Source: Desulfobacterales bacterium HSG17 (GTDB taxonomy: Bacteria > Desulfobacterota > Desulfobacteria > Desulfobacterales > Desulfococcaceae). Taken from it: a DNA stretch of 15,539 nt. The translations under genes and the position numbers were made by a program. Under the pieces are notes generated by a model. It was not told the origin of the DNA and ran no database searches. It saw nothing but the letters and a program-made list of their open reading frames with translations. Positions 15,254-15,539 of this stretch are shown here, piece after piece. The stretch lies in NCBI GenBank assembly GCA_030377945.1, contig JAUCGD010000065.1:1-15539 (forward strand). The letters are read 5' to 3'. Positions within the stretch are counted from its first letter, which is position 1. The number at the start of each line of letters is the position of its first letter.

Positions 15254-15539
15254 TTTTTTCTCCCCCTTTAAAATAATTAATATAACAATAATAATCCAGC
15301 ATAGTTTTTCGAATCCTTACTAGACTGAAACAAATTTATGCAGGATTCAAAAATTAACAAAATATTTATTTTTATAAATATCAGGCATACAAGTCAAGCA
15401 AAAAGAATGTTACACGTTCAACAACATGTAGTAATGATTAGGTATGGTGAAAAAAAGACAGATTGGTCATTTTTTCCTGACTTATCTATATCAATTTATT
15501 TAAAATTTGTAAAAATAATTATTGACACATTGAAAATTA
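15254..15539. other. Intergenic region upstream of dppA
   Basis: These 286 bases hold no convincing gene. On the minus strand the dppA leader ends in AGGGGGAG. I could not pick one dppA promoter with confidence. A perfect inverted repeat, ATATTTAT, four T, ATAAATAT, is at 15362-15381 and could be an operator, though it is purely AT. GAATCC and GGATTC form a loosely spaced inverted repeat around 15311-15347. A plus-strand TTGACA at 15522-15527 is a perfect -35 box, but its -10 partner would fall at or past the window edge; it may belong to a rightward gene outside the window. Confidence 0.4.

Overview
The window is a chromosomal segment of an AT-rich anaerobe. It most resembles a sulfate-reducing member of the Desulfobacteraceae-type Deltaproteobacteria (Desulfobacterota). 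This is an inference from the protein sequences, the LysR regulator that resembles the selenium-metabolism-associated group of such organisms, and a probable selenocysteine codon. No rRNA, tRNA, CRISPR array or intact insertion sequence was found.

Layout. Positions 33-1256 (+) encode argininosuccinate synthase. Its stop codon lies in the end of a 91-bp imperfect palindrome (1254-1344) that looks like a small non-autonomous element. Xanthine-guanine phosphoribosyltransferase follows on the minus strand (1351-1833). A sigma70-like promoter at 1881-1909 then reads rightwards into a small frame (1961-2161) interrupted by one in-frame TGA. Right after that TGA lies a hairpin with the features of a bacterial SECIS element: a bulged U and a GGUC-bearing loop. 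I interpret the gene as a 66-residue selenoprotein with a TRASH/YHS-like cysteine pattern; it is the main discovery here. Downstream, at 2209-4245 (+), is an MltD-type lytic transglycosylase with LysM-like repeats.

A LysR regulator (4255-5169, -) diverges from a phosphate-type ABC importer, pstS-pstC-pstA-pstB (5340-8645, +). No phoU follows pstB. The 170-bp gap between lysR and pstS holds two palindromes and a possible promoter.

The right half is one long minus-strand gene string transcribed leftwards from about 15253: dppA-dppB-dppC-dppD-dppF-azlC-azlD. It encodes a complete dipeptide ABC importer followed by an AzlCD branched-chain amino-acid exporter. Its last gene overlaps the end of pstB tail to tail. 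A strong hairpin and a perfect 17-bp tandem duplication lie between dppA and dppB. The last 286 bases are the dppA upstream region, with no convincing gene.

How the genes may work together: the Dpp/AzlCD string would import peptides and vent surplus branched-chain amino acids. The LysR regulator may control the phosphate-type transporter beside it. The selenoprotein shares a probable transcript with the cell-wall enzyme, but no functional link can be read from the sequence.
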